From: Comamonas testosteroni TK102
GTDB lineage: Bacteria; Pseudomonadota; Gammaproteobacteria; Burkholderiales; Burkholderiaceae_C
NCBI RefSeq assembly: GCF_000739375.1
Contig: NZ_CP006704.1
Location: 5,828,001-5,892,000 of the forward strand
Reading direction: 5' to 3'
Length of the DNA: 64,000 bases
Shown: positions 52,747 to 61,789 of the stretch, one piece after another
How the letters are laid out: each line of letters begins with the position of its first letter
Numbering within the stretch: the first letter of the stretch is position 1
Notes under the pieces: generated by a model
Database searches by the model: none
The model's input: only the letters and a program-made list of their open reading frames with translations
Told to the model about the DNA's origin: nothing
Position numbers and translations under genes: made by a program

Positions 52747-55263
52747 GTGCGTTTGTCCTTGAACGAATTGAAAGAAAAATGGGTAGCTCGGGCCACAGCT
52801 CTGTGGATGCGCGCTCGCGCCAGCACTGCCGGCCAGCGCATTGCGGCCCTGCCCTGGTGGCGTCGCTGGCCGACGCAGCGTGAATGGCTGTGGTTTGCCG
52901 CAGCCTTGCCGGTGCTGTTTGTCGTCTATGCGCTGCTGCTGATTCCGTTCACGCCCAGCATCAGCGACATCCGCAAGGCCAAGCTAGAGCAGCCCGCGCA
53001 GATCCTGAGCGCCGACGGCAAGCTGCTCGGCGAGTTCAAGCGCAGCAACCGCCAGTGGGTGCCACTGGAGCAAATTTCGCCTGCCGTGGTCAAGGCCCTC
53101 GTGGCCACCGAGGACCACCGCTTCTACGAACACCACGGCATGGACTTCACGCGCACCGTGGGGTCGGTCATCCATACACTGGGCGGCAACCCCCAGGGCG
53201 GCTCCACCATCACCCAGCAGCTGGCGCGCAATCTCTACCCCACGGAAATCGGCCGCGCCCGCAATGTGAACCGCAAGCTCAAGGAGGCGATCACGGCCTT
53301 CAAGATCGAAGCGCTCTACACCAAGGACGAGATTCTCGAGACCTATCTGAACACCGTGCCCTTTCTCTACAACGCCTATGGGATAGAGATGGCGGCGCGC
53401 ACCTATTTCGACAAACCTGCGGCCAAGCTCACGGTGCTGGAAAGCGCCACGCTGGTGGGCATGCTCAAGGGCAATGCCTATTACAACCCGGTGATCAATC
53501 CCGACCGCGCGATTGCCCGGCGCAACACCGTGCTGAGCCAGATGGTCAAGCGCGGCGAGCTCAAGGACGATGAGTTCGAACGCCTCAAGAAGCGCCCCAT
53601 GCGTCTGGACTTCGAGCGCCAGGAGGAGCCCACGGGCATGGCGCCGCATTTTTCCCAGCAGCTGCGCAAATGGCTGATCGCCTGGGCGGACAAGCACGAC
53701 TACAACATCTATACCGACGGTCTGGTAGTGCGCACCACCCTGGATTCGCGCCTGCAGAACTGGGCGCAGCAGGCCGTGAACCGCCAGATGCAAACGCTGC
53801 AGGGCATTGCCAACAACAACTGGAGCCACCGGGACGGCTGGAGTGCCGACAATGCGCTGGTGCTGCAGCTGGTGCGCGAGACGGAGGCCTTCCGCAAGCT
53901 CGCCAGAAGCGGCAGGCCTTCCGATATCAGCGAAGAAGAGGCGCTCAAGAAGCTGCTGGCCGACAAGGCCTTCATGAGACAGCTGCGCGAGGACAAGACC
54001 CGCGTGCAGGCCGGCTTTCTGGCCATTGACCCGCGCACCTCGGCCGTGCTGGCCTGGGTGGGCAGCCGCGACTATGCCCAGGATGCTTTCGACCATGTGG
54101 CCCAGGCGCGTCGCCAGCCCGGCTCCACCTTCAAGCCCTTTGTCTATGGCGCAGCCCTGCAGCGCGGCGCCAGGCCTGACGACACGCGCAAGGACGAAGC
54201 CGTGGAAATCCAGTTGCCCGGCGGCGAGGTCTGGCGTCCCAGCGATGCCGTCGAGCCCACGGGCGTGCCCATGAAGCTCAGCGATGCGCTGGCCTATTCC
54301 AAGAACACCATCACGGCCGAGCTGGGTCAGGAAGTGGGCATGGACCGCGTCATCAAGCTGGCACGCGCTCTGGGCGTGCGCCAGAGCCCGCTGGAGCCCG
54401 TGCCTTCGCTGGCGCTGGGCTCCAGCCCCGTCACGCTGCTGGAAATGGTCAATGCCTACGGCAGCATTGCCAACTCCGGCCACTACATTCCGCCCCAGCT
54501 GGTCACCCGTATCGAGAATGCCGACGGCGAGCTGCTGGCCGAATTCACCCCGCCCAAGCCCGATCAGGTCTGGGACGAGGAAGAGAACTACGGTCTGCTG
54601 GAGATGATGCGCGCCGTGATCGACAAGGGCACGGGCCGCGCGATCCGCAAGCAATACGGCATTCGCGCCGATGTGGCCGGCAAGACTGGCACCACCCAGG
54701 GCAATGCGGACGGCTGGTTCATCCTCATGCACCCGCAGATCGTGGCCGGCGCCTGGGCCGGCTTCAACGATGCGCGCATCACGCTCAAGAGCGACCAGTG
54801 GGGCCAGGGTTCGCGCAGCGCGCTGCCCATGGTGGGCGACTTCATGTCGCGCGCCCTGCGCAGCCCGTTGCTCAATGCCAAGGCCAGATTCACCGAGCCC
54901 AACACCAGCCACTGGTGGAGCGATCTGGTGGGCCGTCTGCGCGACAAGCTGCAGCAATGGAGCGGGCCGGCAGACGAGGGCCATTCAGCGCCGACGACTC
55001 CCGCACATCCAGCACCCAACAGGAGCAATGGCAGCGAGGTCGACATCATCGAGAGCACGCCCGCAGCGCCGCCCTCGACCGCCGTCCAGCCGGCGCCTGC
55101 CGACAGCAACGCCCAGCCGCCCGATCTGGACAGCAGCCCCGGGCTGGCGCCCGGCGAGATGATGCCGGCACCGGCCAGAACCCCCGCGCCTTCAAGCTGG
55201 AGCGATATAGGCACACCGCTGCCGCCAGCGGCGCCACTGAATGCACCGCAGGACAACCAGTAG
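52747..55263 (+). CDS. mrcA: Penicillin-binding protein 1A (bifunctional)
   Basis: Membrane protein of 838 aa that polymerises and cross-links peptidoglycan. An N-terminal membrane helix (about 48-68) is followed by the glycosyltransferase domain with catalytic Glu122 in VATEDHRFYEHHGMDF and GGSTITQQLARNLY. The transpeptidase domain has S460-TFK, S518-KN and K646-TG. A proline/alanine-rich tail of about 90 residues follows. The start codon appears to be GTG at 52747. The next gene, putP-like, is in the same direction after about 160 bases. Confidence 0.94.
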   Translation: MRLSLNELKEKWVARATALWMRARASTAGQRIAALPWWRRWPTQREWLWFAAALPVLFVVYALLLIPFTPSISDIRKAKLEQPAQILSADGKLLGEFKRSNRQWVPLEQISPAVVKALVATEDHRFYEHHGMDFTRTVGSVIHTLGGNPQGGSTITQQLARNLYPTEIGRARNVNRKLKEAITAFKIEALYTKDEILETYLNTVPFLYNAYGIEMAARTYFDKPAAKLTVLESATLVGMLKGNAYYNPVINPDRAIARRNTVLSQMVKRGELKDDEFERLKKRPMRLDFERQEEPTGMAPHFSQQLRKWLIAWADKHDYNIYTDGLVVRTTLDSRLQNWAQQAVNRQMQTLQGIANNNWSHRDGWSADNALVLQLVRETEAFRKLARSGRPSDISEEEALKKLLADKAFMRQLREDKTRVQAGFLAIDPRTSAVLAWVGSRDYAQDAFDHVAQARRQPGSTFKPFVYGAALQRGARPDDTRKDEAVEIQLPGGEVWRPSDAVEPTGVPMKLSDALAYSKNTITAELGQEVGMDRVIKLARALGVRQSPLEPVPSLALGSSPVTLLEMVNAYGSIANSGHYIPPQLVTRIENADGELLAEFTPPKPDQVWDEEENYGLLEMMRAVIDKGTGRAIRKQYGIRADVAGKTGTTQGNADGWFILMHPQIVAGAWAGFNDARITLKSDQWGQGSRSALPMVGDFMSRALRSPLLNAKARFTEPNTSHWWSDLVGRLRDKLQQWSGPADEGHSAPTTPAHPAPNRSNGSEVDIIESTPAAPPSTAVQPAPADSNAQPPDLDSSPGLAPGEMMPAPARTPAPSSWSDIGTPLPPAAPLNAPQDNQ

Positions 55264-55423
55264 CGCGGTTTTCAGCCACATGCCCCACTGGGCTGTCGAA
55301 TAACTGGTCCAATTGCAGACTAATACCCGCCAGCAGGTCTCCCACCAGGAGGCCGCTGGCGGATTTGTTTTCGCCGGGCATGAAACCCACATGCCGAAAG
55401 CGCTGCGCCGACCCGAAGCCGAC

Positions 55424-56914
55424 ATGACCGCCAATACGCCAACCATCGTCACCTTTGCCATCTACCTGCTGGGCATGCTGCTCATAGGCTGGGCGGGATA
55501 CAAAGCCACGTCCAACCTGTCCGACTACATTCTGGGCGGACGCAGTCTGGGCTCGGTGGTCACGGCCCTGTCGGCCGGGGCATCGGACATGAGCGGCTGG
55601 CTGCTCATGGGCCTGCCCGGGGCGGTGTTTGCCACCGGCCTGTCGGCCTCGTGGATTGCCATCGGCCTGTGCATCGGTGCCTGGCTCAACTGGCGCTTTG
55701 TCGCGGCGCGCCTGCGCGTCTACACAGAGAAGGTGGGCAATGCGCTGACCCTGCCCGACTACTTCACCAATCGCTTCGAGGACGGCAGCAGCCTGCTGCG
55801 CATCGTCACTGCGCTGGTGATTCTGGTGTTCTTCACCGTCTACTGCGCCTCCGGCGTGGTCGCCGGCGCCCGCTTGTTCGAATCCATGTTCGGCATGGAC
55901 TACCAGACCGCCCTGTGGGTGGGTGCCGTGGCCACCATGGCCTATGTGTTCATCGGCGGCTTTCTGGCTGTGAGCTGGACCGACACGATCCAGGCTTCGC
56001 TGATGATCACCGCACTGATCCTCGCGCCGCTGATGGTGATCTATGCCGACGGCGGCGTGGGTGCCAGCGCGGCCATCATAGAAACCGCCCGCAGCGGCGC
56101 CTTCGACATGTTCAAGGGCCAGGGGACGATTGCCATCATCTCCTTGCTGGCCTGGGGTCTGGGCTACTTCGGCCAGCCCCACATTCTGGTGCGCTTCATG
56201 GCAGCCGAGTCAATCAAGACCATTCCCAACGCACGCCGCATCGGCATGACCTGGATGGTGCTGTGCCTGGGCGGCGCCGTGGCCGTGGGCTTCTTCGGCA
56301 TTGCGTTCTTTGCCAGCCGCCCCGATATCGCGGTGAACGTCAATGGCAACCACGAGCTGGTGTTCCTGGAAGTCGCCAAGCTGCTGTTCAACCCCTGGAT
56401 CAGCGGCGTGCTGCTGGCCGCCGTGCTGGCCGCCGTGATGAGCACCCTGTCCTGCCAGTTGCTGGTCTGCTCCAGCGCCCTCACCCAGGATATCTACAAG
56501 ACCTTTCTGCACAGGAACGCCAGCCAGAAGCAGCTGGTCTGGTTTGGCCGCGCCATGGTGTTCGCGATTGCCGTGATTGCCATCCTCATCGCGCAGGACC
56601 CCAAGGCCAAGGTGCTGGGCATGGTCAGCAATGCCTGGGCCGGCTTCGGCGCAGCCTTCGGCCCGCTGGTGCTGATCTCGCTGCTCTGGGCCCGCATGAC
56701 ACGCAACGGCGCCCTGGCCGGCATGGTCGTGGGGGCGGTCACGGTGCTGGTCTGGCAGCATTGCCAGTGGTTCAAGCTCTATGAAATCGTTCCCGGGTTT
56801 GCGTTGTCTGCTATTGCTATCGTAGTAGTCAGCCTGCTGGACAAAGCGCCTTCGGCCACGATCGCAGCCAAGCACCACGAGGTGGAAGCCGAAATCGCCG
56901 CCCACGGTGAATAA
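55424..56914 (+). CDS. putP: Sodium/proline symporter (PutP family)
   Basis: Protein of 496 aa with about 13 membrane helices of the SSS family: SDYILGGRSLGSVVTALSAGASDMSGWLLMGLPGAVF is the diagnostic start, followed by a GGFLAVSWTDTIQA region and the C-terminal helices. PutP takes up proline with sodium. MTANTPTIVTFAIYLLG at 55424 is the family start; the frame is open to 55313. No putA is close. Confidence 0.93.
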   Translation: MTANTPTIVTFAIYLLGMLLIGWAGYKATSNLSDYILGGRSLGSVVTALSAGASDMSGWLLMGLPGAVFATGLSASWIAIGLCIGAWLNWRFVAARLRVYTEKVGNALTLPDYFTNRFEDGSSLLRIVTALVILVFFTVYCASGVVAGARLFESMFGMDYQTALWVGAVATMAYVFIGGFLAVSWTDTIQASLMITALILAPLMVIYADGGVGASAAIIETARSGAFDMFKGQGTIAIISLLAWGLGYFGQPHILVRFMAAESIKTIPNARRIGMTWMVLCLGGAVAVGFFGIAFFASRPDIAVNVNGNHELVFLEVAKLLFNPWISGVLLAAVLAAVMSTLSCQLLVCSSALTQDIYKTFLHRNASQKQLVWFGRAMVFAIAVIAILIAQDPKAKVLGMVSNAWAGFGAAFGPLVLISLLWARMTRNGALAGMVVGAVTVLVWQHCQWFKLYEIVPGFALSAIAIVVVSLLDKAPSATIAAKHHEVEAEIAAHGE

Positions 56915-56934
56915 GCAGCTTGGGCTGCTGCGCC

Positions 56935-56970
56935 AAGGCCCTGCCCGGCCATGCCGGCAGGGCCTTTTTG
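56935..56970 (+). terminator. Intrinsic terminator after putP
   Basis: AAGGCCCTGCC, loop, GGCAGGGCC then TTTTTG, about 20 bases after the stop codon. Confidence 0.88.
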
Positions 56971-57126
56971 TTGCCGAAACAGCCGGGACGCGGGAGCCAG
57001 AACAGCCCAGGCAGCGGCCCCGGCAACTGCACAAAAAATAGGCGCAACTTGCATTTTCAAGGCCTATCCGTCACACTTACGGGTCGAAATTTCAGGCATT
57101 ACCTGAGATTCTGAAAGGTTTAGTGA

Positions 57127-57546
57127 ATGCTCAAGGCCGCTGCAGCCAAGGTATATCAGACGGGTTTAGCGTTGATGCTGGGTGCCGCTTTTGCGCTGGC
57201 ATCCCCTGCGGCTTTGGCGCGCAAAGCGCCCGAAGTCGGTGTCCCCGTTTCCGGTTTTGAGACCGTAAGCCTGGCCGACCTGCCCCGCGAAGGCCGCACC
57301 ACCTATGGTCGCATCCTGCAAGGCGGGCCGTTCTCGAACGACAAGGACGGCTCGGTATTCGGCAACCGTGAGCGCATACTTCCGCGCCAGGCCAGAGGCT
57401 ACTACCGTGAATACACGGTGCGCACGCCGGGCGCGAGAAACCGGGGTGCGCGGCGCATCGTCTGCGGCGGCTTGCAGCCCCAGGTGCCCGATGCCTGCTT
57501 CTACACGGGCGACCACTACAACAGCTTTCAGCAGATCGTTCAATGA
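57127..57546 (+). CDS. Secreted guanyl-specific ribonuclease (RNase Sa/barnase-like)
   Basis: Protein of 139 aa with a signal peptide (cleavage near ALA31) and a mature microbial RNase of about 105 aa. All catalytic residues of the RNase Sa family are visible: Glu95 in YYREYTV, Arg106 and Arg110 in GARNRGARR, and His130 in YTGDHYNSF. A GGPFSNDKDGSVFGNRE loop is also typical. Cys113 and Cys124 could form a disulfide. The enzyme cuts RNA after guanosine. It is followed by a barstar-like gene, which would protect the producer's own cytoplasm. Confidence 0.93.
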   Translation: MLKAAAAKVYQTGLALMLGAAFALASPAALARKAPEVGVPVSGFETVSLADLPREGRTTYGRILQGGPFSNDKDGSVFGNRERILPRQARGYYREYTVRTPGARNRGARRIVCGGLQPQVPDACFYTGDHYNSFQQIVQ

Positions 57547-57664
57547 CATTCAAAGACGCTCTGCAGGCCCGCCATACAGCGGCTCTTGACCTCTTAAATT
57601 CCGCAGCGGCGGTTTGCGCAGATAGCCTACAGCGCTGTCAGTACCGCCTCTGCCACCAGTTTTG

Positions 57665-58114
57665 ATGTTTTTAGAAAGAATCACGGAGATGGACACGCCA
57701 CTTCGTAAGCCCTCGGAAACACCGTTGCGCAATGTTCGCCCGAACATCGTGCAATCCATTCGTGCCTTCCGCATACCTGATCTTCAGGCCGCAGCAGAGG
57801 CGCTGGGCTCCCATTTCCTGTATGCCAATCTGGCCCATGCCCAGACCAAGGCCGATGTGTTCGAGCTGCTGTCCACCCAGTTCTACCTGCCGGCGCACTT
57901 TGGCAAGAACTGGGATGCGCTGTATGACTGCATGACCGAGCCGATCAACAAATCGGGCCCCCAGCCCGGTTTTGTGGTGGTGCTCGACCAGATCCCGACC
58001 ACTCCCAAGTTCGACAAGGAAGTGCGCGAGCAGCTGCTGGACGTGTTCCGCGACACCGCAGACTTCTGGGCAGAGCGCAAGATCTCCTTCCGCTGCTTCT
58101 ACTCCTTCCTGTAA
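57665..58114 (+). CDS. Barstar-family ribonuclease inhibitor
   Basis: Cytoplasmic 149-aa protein with the barstar core: LGSHFLYANLAHAQTKADVFELLSTQFYLPAHFGKNWDALYDCM (the FGKNWDALYDC part is diagnostic), then FVVVLDQIP. Barstar blocks barnase-type RNases by placing an acidic helix in the active site. It is 119 bases after the RNase gene in the same direction. Starts at 57665 and 57689 are both possible, neither with a strong ribosome site. It may have its own promoter. Confidence 0.9.
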   Translation: MFLERITEMDTPLRKPSETPLRNVRPNIVQSIRAFRIPDLQAAAEALGSHFLYANLAHAQTKADVFELLSTQFYLPAHFGKNWDALYDCMTEPINKSGPQPGFVVVLDQIPTTPKFDKEVREQLLDVFRDTADFWAERKISFRCFYSFL

Positions 58115-58138
58115 GCCCTAGCGGCTTGACCCCTGCAC

Positions 58139-58168
58139 AAAGCGCCCGTCTTGAATACGGGCGTTTTT
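58139..58168 (+). terminator. Terminator after the barstar-like gene
   Basis: CGCCCGT-CTTGAAT-ACGGGCG then TTTTTG, also usable on the minus strand for the TerC gene because of the AAA at its left. Confidence 0.85.
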
Positions 58169-58186
58169 GCTTTCATCGCCGGAGGC

Positions 58187-58879
58187 TCAGGCCGTTCTGC
58201 CCTGGGCTGCAGCCTTCTGCTGCATCCACTTGCCCATCGCAATCACCAGCACGGCGCCACAGGCCGCCGCCGCGTAATGCGCCCAGGGATTGACCTCTAC
58301 AAAGCCTTCGAGCAGATGGTCGCTGGTGATGGTTTCGCCGGCCACCCAGCCAATCAGTGCAGCGCCCAGAGTGACGATTACCGGGAAGCGCTCCATCAGC
58401 TTGATCATCAGCGTAGAGCCGAAGATGACCAGCGGAATGCTGATGGCCAGGCCCAGGACCAGCAGCAGCATGTCGCCGCCCGCCGCCGCCGCCACGGCAA
58501 TCACATTGTCCAGGCTCATGACCAGATCGGCGAGCAAGATGGTGCGAACAGCAGCCATCATGCCCTGCCTGGCCACGCTGCCGGAATCCTCCGCTTCATC
58601 TTCGCCCTTGAGCAGGCCCACACCGATCCACAACAGCAGCAGGCCGCCGATGACTTCCACAAACGGCAGCTGCATCAGCTTGGCCGCGACTACCGTCAGG
58701 GCAATCCGCAGCACCACGGCAGCGCCGGAGCCGAGCATGACCGCTTTTTTCTGCTGCTCGGGCGGCAGTCCGCGTGCGGCCAGGGCGATGACCACCGCGT
58801 TGTCGCCCGAGAGAATGATGTTGATCCAGACAATCTTGAACAAGCCGATCCAGAAATCGGCACCGAGCATGACATCCAT
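58187..58879 (-). CDS. TerC family integral membrane protein
   Basis: Protein of 230 aa of the TerC/YjbE family with about seven membrane helices. The acidic membrane motifs NIILSGDNAVVIALAA and LADLVMSLDNVIAVAAAAGGD are those of the metal-ion exporter relatives (manganese efflux, or tellurite resistance in the name-giver). The start at 58879 (MDVMLGADFW) is preferred over 58942. Convergent with the barstar-like gene. Confidence 0.9.
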   Translation of the reverse strand: MDVMLGADFWIGLFKIVWINIILSGDNAVVIALAARGLPPEQQKKAVMLGSGAAVVLRIALTVVAAKLMQLPFVEVIGGLLLLWIGVGLLKGEDEAEDSGSVARQGMMAAVRTILLADLVMSLDNVIAVAAAAGGDMLLLVLGLAISIPLVIFGSTLMIKLMERFPVIVTLGAALIGWVAGETITSDHLLEGFVEVNPWAHYAAAACGAVLVIAMGKWMQQKAAAQGRTA

Positions 58880-59137
58880 GGGGAGAGTTTCCTGAGTTCT
58901 TTGTCCGTTGCCACTTGAACGGACGAACGCCCCGCGCTGCACAGCCGGGAGCTATCCATGCAGGAAAGTTTAGCCAACTGGCTCTGGCGGCCGCTGCCGG
59001 CGTATTGCTTCTGGCGTCATGGGAATTGCGGACCTGGCAAGCCACTGCAAGCGCTTCAAATTACCAGTTTTCAGTGATAGGCAAACCACTGGATCTCGGT
59101 GACAGTACGCCACAATATCAGCGGTACCCCACACAAT

Positions 59138-59830
59138 ATGGCAGAGACATTCTCCCTACCCACCGAGTCCATCCTCCCCAGCCCCTTGCTCGTGGTGGAG
59201 GATGAGCCGCTGATCCGCAACAGGCTGGAAAGCATTTTGCGCGGCCTCGGGTATGCGGATGATGCTCTCATTTTTTGCGCAACCCTGAAACAGGCACGAG
59301 CGCAGCTGGCGGAGCATCCGGTGGCCATGGCGCTGGTGGACCTGGGGCTTCCCGACGGCAGCGGCATCGACCTGATCAGCCAGCTGCGTGCCGCAGACCC
59401 CGGCATGGGCATTCTGGTCATCTCGGCCTGGAGCACCGAGGACGCCATTCTTTCGGCGCTGCGCGCCGGGGCCAACGGCTATGTGCTCAAGGAGCGCGAC
59501 GACCTGGAAGTCACGCTGTCCATCCGCAGCGTGCTGCGCGGCGGCGCCCCCATCGACCCGTTCATTGCACGGCGCATCATTGCCGAGCTGCAGCCGGCCC
59601 AGCCCACGGAAGCGCACAAGGCGATGCCGCCCGAGGCCGTACTCAGCACCCGCGAACTCCAGATCCTCAAGTTGGTGGCCGATGGCATGACCAACAGGGA
59701 GATCGCAGAGTCGCTCTTTCTCTCGCGGTACACGGTGGAATGCCATGTGAAAAACATCTACCGCAAGCTGGCCGTGCCTTCCCGCACCAAGGCGGTCAGC
59801 GAGGCCCGTGCGCGCGGTTTGCTGATCTGA
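59138..59830 (+). CDS. NarL/FixJ family response regulator
   Basis: Protein of 230 aa. Receiver domain with phospho-acceptor Asp68 in ALVDLGLPDGSG, the conserved acidic pair in VVEDEP at 19-24 and Lys118 in GYVLKERD. The C-terminal LuxR-type DNA-binding domain is LSTRELQILKLVADGMTNREIAESLFLSRYTVECHVKNIYRKL. The stop codon TGA abuts the ATG of the histidine kinase, so the two are translationally coupled. The start at 59138 (MAETFSLP) is the likely one; 59099 is open. Confidence 0.93.
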   Translation: MAETFSLPTESILPSPLLVVEDEPLIRNRLESILRGLGYADDALIFCATLKQARAQLAEHPVAMALVDLGLPDGSGIDLISQLRAADPGMGILVISAWSTEDAILSALRAGANGYVLKERDDLEVTLSIRSVLRGGAPIDPFIARRIIAELQPAQPTEAHKAMPPEAVLSTRELQILKLVADGMTNREIAESLFLSRYTVECHVKNIYRKLAVPSRTKAVSEARARGLLI

Positions 59831-61771
59831 ATGCCCGAGCGGACGGCTCTCATGCTCCGCCTGATATTTGCGCTCATCCTGGGATGGAGCTGCAGCATGG
59901 CCTGGGCACAGGAGGCCAAGCCTCAAGACCTGCGCTGCGAGCCCCGCATCGTGGCCCGCCAATCGGCCAAGGCTTTTCCCGAAGGCCCTCCGCCCGATGC
60001 AGCCCTGCTGCAGTGGGTGGATGTGCCGCCGCTGGACGATTGGAGTCAGCGCTGGCCCGGGTATGACGGCGCCGCCTGGTACCGCATCGACTGGGAAAGC
60101 CGCTGCGGGCACGACCAACCTGTGGCTCTGGCCGTCATCAATATGGTGATGGCAGGTGAGGTGTTCGTGAATTCGGAACTGATCTGGCGCGACCAGTCGC
60201 TGGTGGAGCCCCTGAGCCGCAGCTGGAACATGCCGCGCTACTGGCTGCTGCCCAAGGCACTGCTCAAGGAGCAAGGCAATAGCATCTGGGTGCGCATCCA
60301 TGGAATCAGCAGCCAGACGCCGGGCCTGGGACGGCTGCGCCTGGGAGACCCCGCCGAGCTGGAGCAATGGACGGCACAGGCCACCTGGAGCCTGCGCACC
60401 ATCTATGTGGTCTGCATCACGGTCAGCCTGGTGCTGTGCCTGCTGTTTGCATTTGCCTGGCTACACCATCGCTACCAGAAACTCTATGGCTGGTACGCAC
60501 TCAATCTGCTGTGCTGGGCACTGATGCTGTGCTTCATCGTCATGACGGATCCCTGGCCCTTTGCCAGCACGCAGGCCTTCGCCCGAGGCAATTTGCTGAT
60601 TTTCATCGCCTTTACCTACACGTTCTGCATTTTTGCGCTGCGTTTTGCCGATTTAAGCCTGAAAAAACTGGAGCGCACGCTGACCGGACTGTGCAGCCTG
60701 TGCGCCGTGTTCGCCCTGACCGTGCCCGAGGCACAGATGGCGCTGAGCCAGGCCATCTGGCTGCTGATGTTCTGTCTTTGCGCTCTGGTCTGCCTGCTGT
60801 TTCCGCTGCGTGCGCTGCAGACGCGCACGCCGGCCCACATCATTTTCAGTCTCTGCTTCGTGCTCTACCTGGCCATCGGCGTGCACGACCTGCTGCTGCT
60901 GACCAAGGCCCTGGATCACAATCTGACGCTGATTCCCTACACCACCTTGATGAGCATGCTGGTGATCGCCTGGTTGCTGGGGCGACAGATCGTCAAGAAC
61001 ATGCGCCACATCGAGCGCTTCAATCACGAGCTCAGCCTCACGGTCACCCAGGCCTGCGATGACCTGAGCCAGACTCTGGAGAGAGAGCACCACCTGGCTC
61101 TGAGCCACTCGCGCCTGCAGGAGCGGCTGCGCATTTCCCAGGATCTGCACGATGGGCTGGGAGGCTCTCTGGTGCGCTCCATTGCGCTGGTCGAGCAAAG
61201 CAGCACTCCTTTGCCCAATGCCCAGGTGCTGTCCATGCTCAAGCTCATGCGTGACGACCTGCGCCAGATGATTGATACCGGCACCAGCGCCGCCATCCAG
61301 GTTCCCGAGACACCCGTGCAATGGCTTGCACCGCTGCGCCACCGCTTTGCAAGGCTGTTCGAGGAGCTGGACATTCAGGTCAAATGGAGCCTGCCCACCT
61401 ACTGGGCTCACGCGCCCAGCCCCATCCAGTGTCTGACGCTGACCCGTGTGCTGGAAGAGGCTTTGACCAATGTCGTCAAGCACAGCCGCGCCAGCCAGGT
61501 AGAAGTTCGGCTGGAGATTCCTGATTCCAGGGAGTTGCAGTTGCAGATCGAGGACAACGGCACAGGCTTTGACCTCGACAGCACCCAGATCAACAGCATG
61601 GGCGTGGGCATGCGCAGCATGCTGGCGCGTTTGGAGCGCCTGCAGGGCACTCTGGTCATACAGTCCCGCCCCGGTCGCACCGAGCTGCGCGCCAGCCTGC
61701 CGCTGCTCGGCAAGGTGCAACGCCACACCGAGGTACAGAGTGCCATGCCGACGGCGCAGAGCGTGCTGTAA
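59831..61771 (+). CDS. 7TMR-DISM sensor histidine kinase
   Basis: Membrane kinase of 646 aa (start 59831, or 59852 if MLRLIFALILG begins a signal peptide). An exported 7TMR-DISM extracellular domain (about 25-180) is followed by seven membrane helices (190-390), then a HisKA_3 domain with His440 in SQDLHDGLGGSLV and an ATPase domain with the N box EEALTNVVKHSRA. Partner of the response regulator directly upstream. The signal sensed is not known. The kinase half is paralogous to the PAS kinase at 46358. Confidence 0.9.
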   Translation: MPERTALMLRLIFALILGWSCSMAWAQEAKPQDLRCEPRIVARQSAKAFPEGPPPDAALLQWVDVPPLDDWSQRWPGYDGAAWYRIDWESRCGHDQPVALAVINMVMAGEVFVNSELIWRDQSLVEPLSRSWNMPRYWLLPKALLKEQGNSIWVRIHGISSQTPGLGRLRLGDPAELEQWTAQATWSLRTIYVVCITVSLVLCLLFAFAWLHHRYQKLYGWYALNLLCWALMLCFIVMTDPWPFASTQAFARGNLLIFIAFTYTFCIFALRFADLSLKKLERTLTGLCSLCAVFALTVPEAQMALSQAIWLLMFCLCALVCLLFPLRALQTRTPAHIIFSLCFVLYLAIGVHDLLLLTKALDHNLTLIPYTTLMSMLVIAWLLGRQIVKNMRHIERFNHELSLTVTQACDDLSQTLEREHHLALSHSRLQERLRISQDLHDGLGGSLVRSIALVEQSSTPLPNAQVLSMLKLMRDDLRQMIDTGTSAAIQVPETPVQWLAPLRHRFARLFEELDIQVKWSLPTYWAHAPSPIQCLTLTRVLEEALTNVVKHSRASQVEVRLEIPDSRELQLQIEDNGTGFDLDSTQINSMGVGMRSMLARLERLQGTLVIQSRPGRTELRASLPLLGKVQRHTEVQSAMPTAQSVL

Positions 61772-61789
61772 CTGCGCTAAGCTTTCTGC

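Noticed and set aside
52984..54984. Minus-strand open frame of about 660 codons opposite PBP1a
   Set aside because: Shadow of PBP1a codon bias; low-complexity protein and no ribosome site.
57127..58114. Classical type II toxin-antitoxin locus
   Set aside because: The RNase carries a signal peptide and is exported, and the genes are 119 bases apart in toxin-first order; an RNase/inhibitor immunity pair is the better description.
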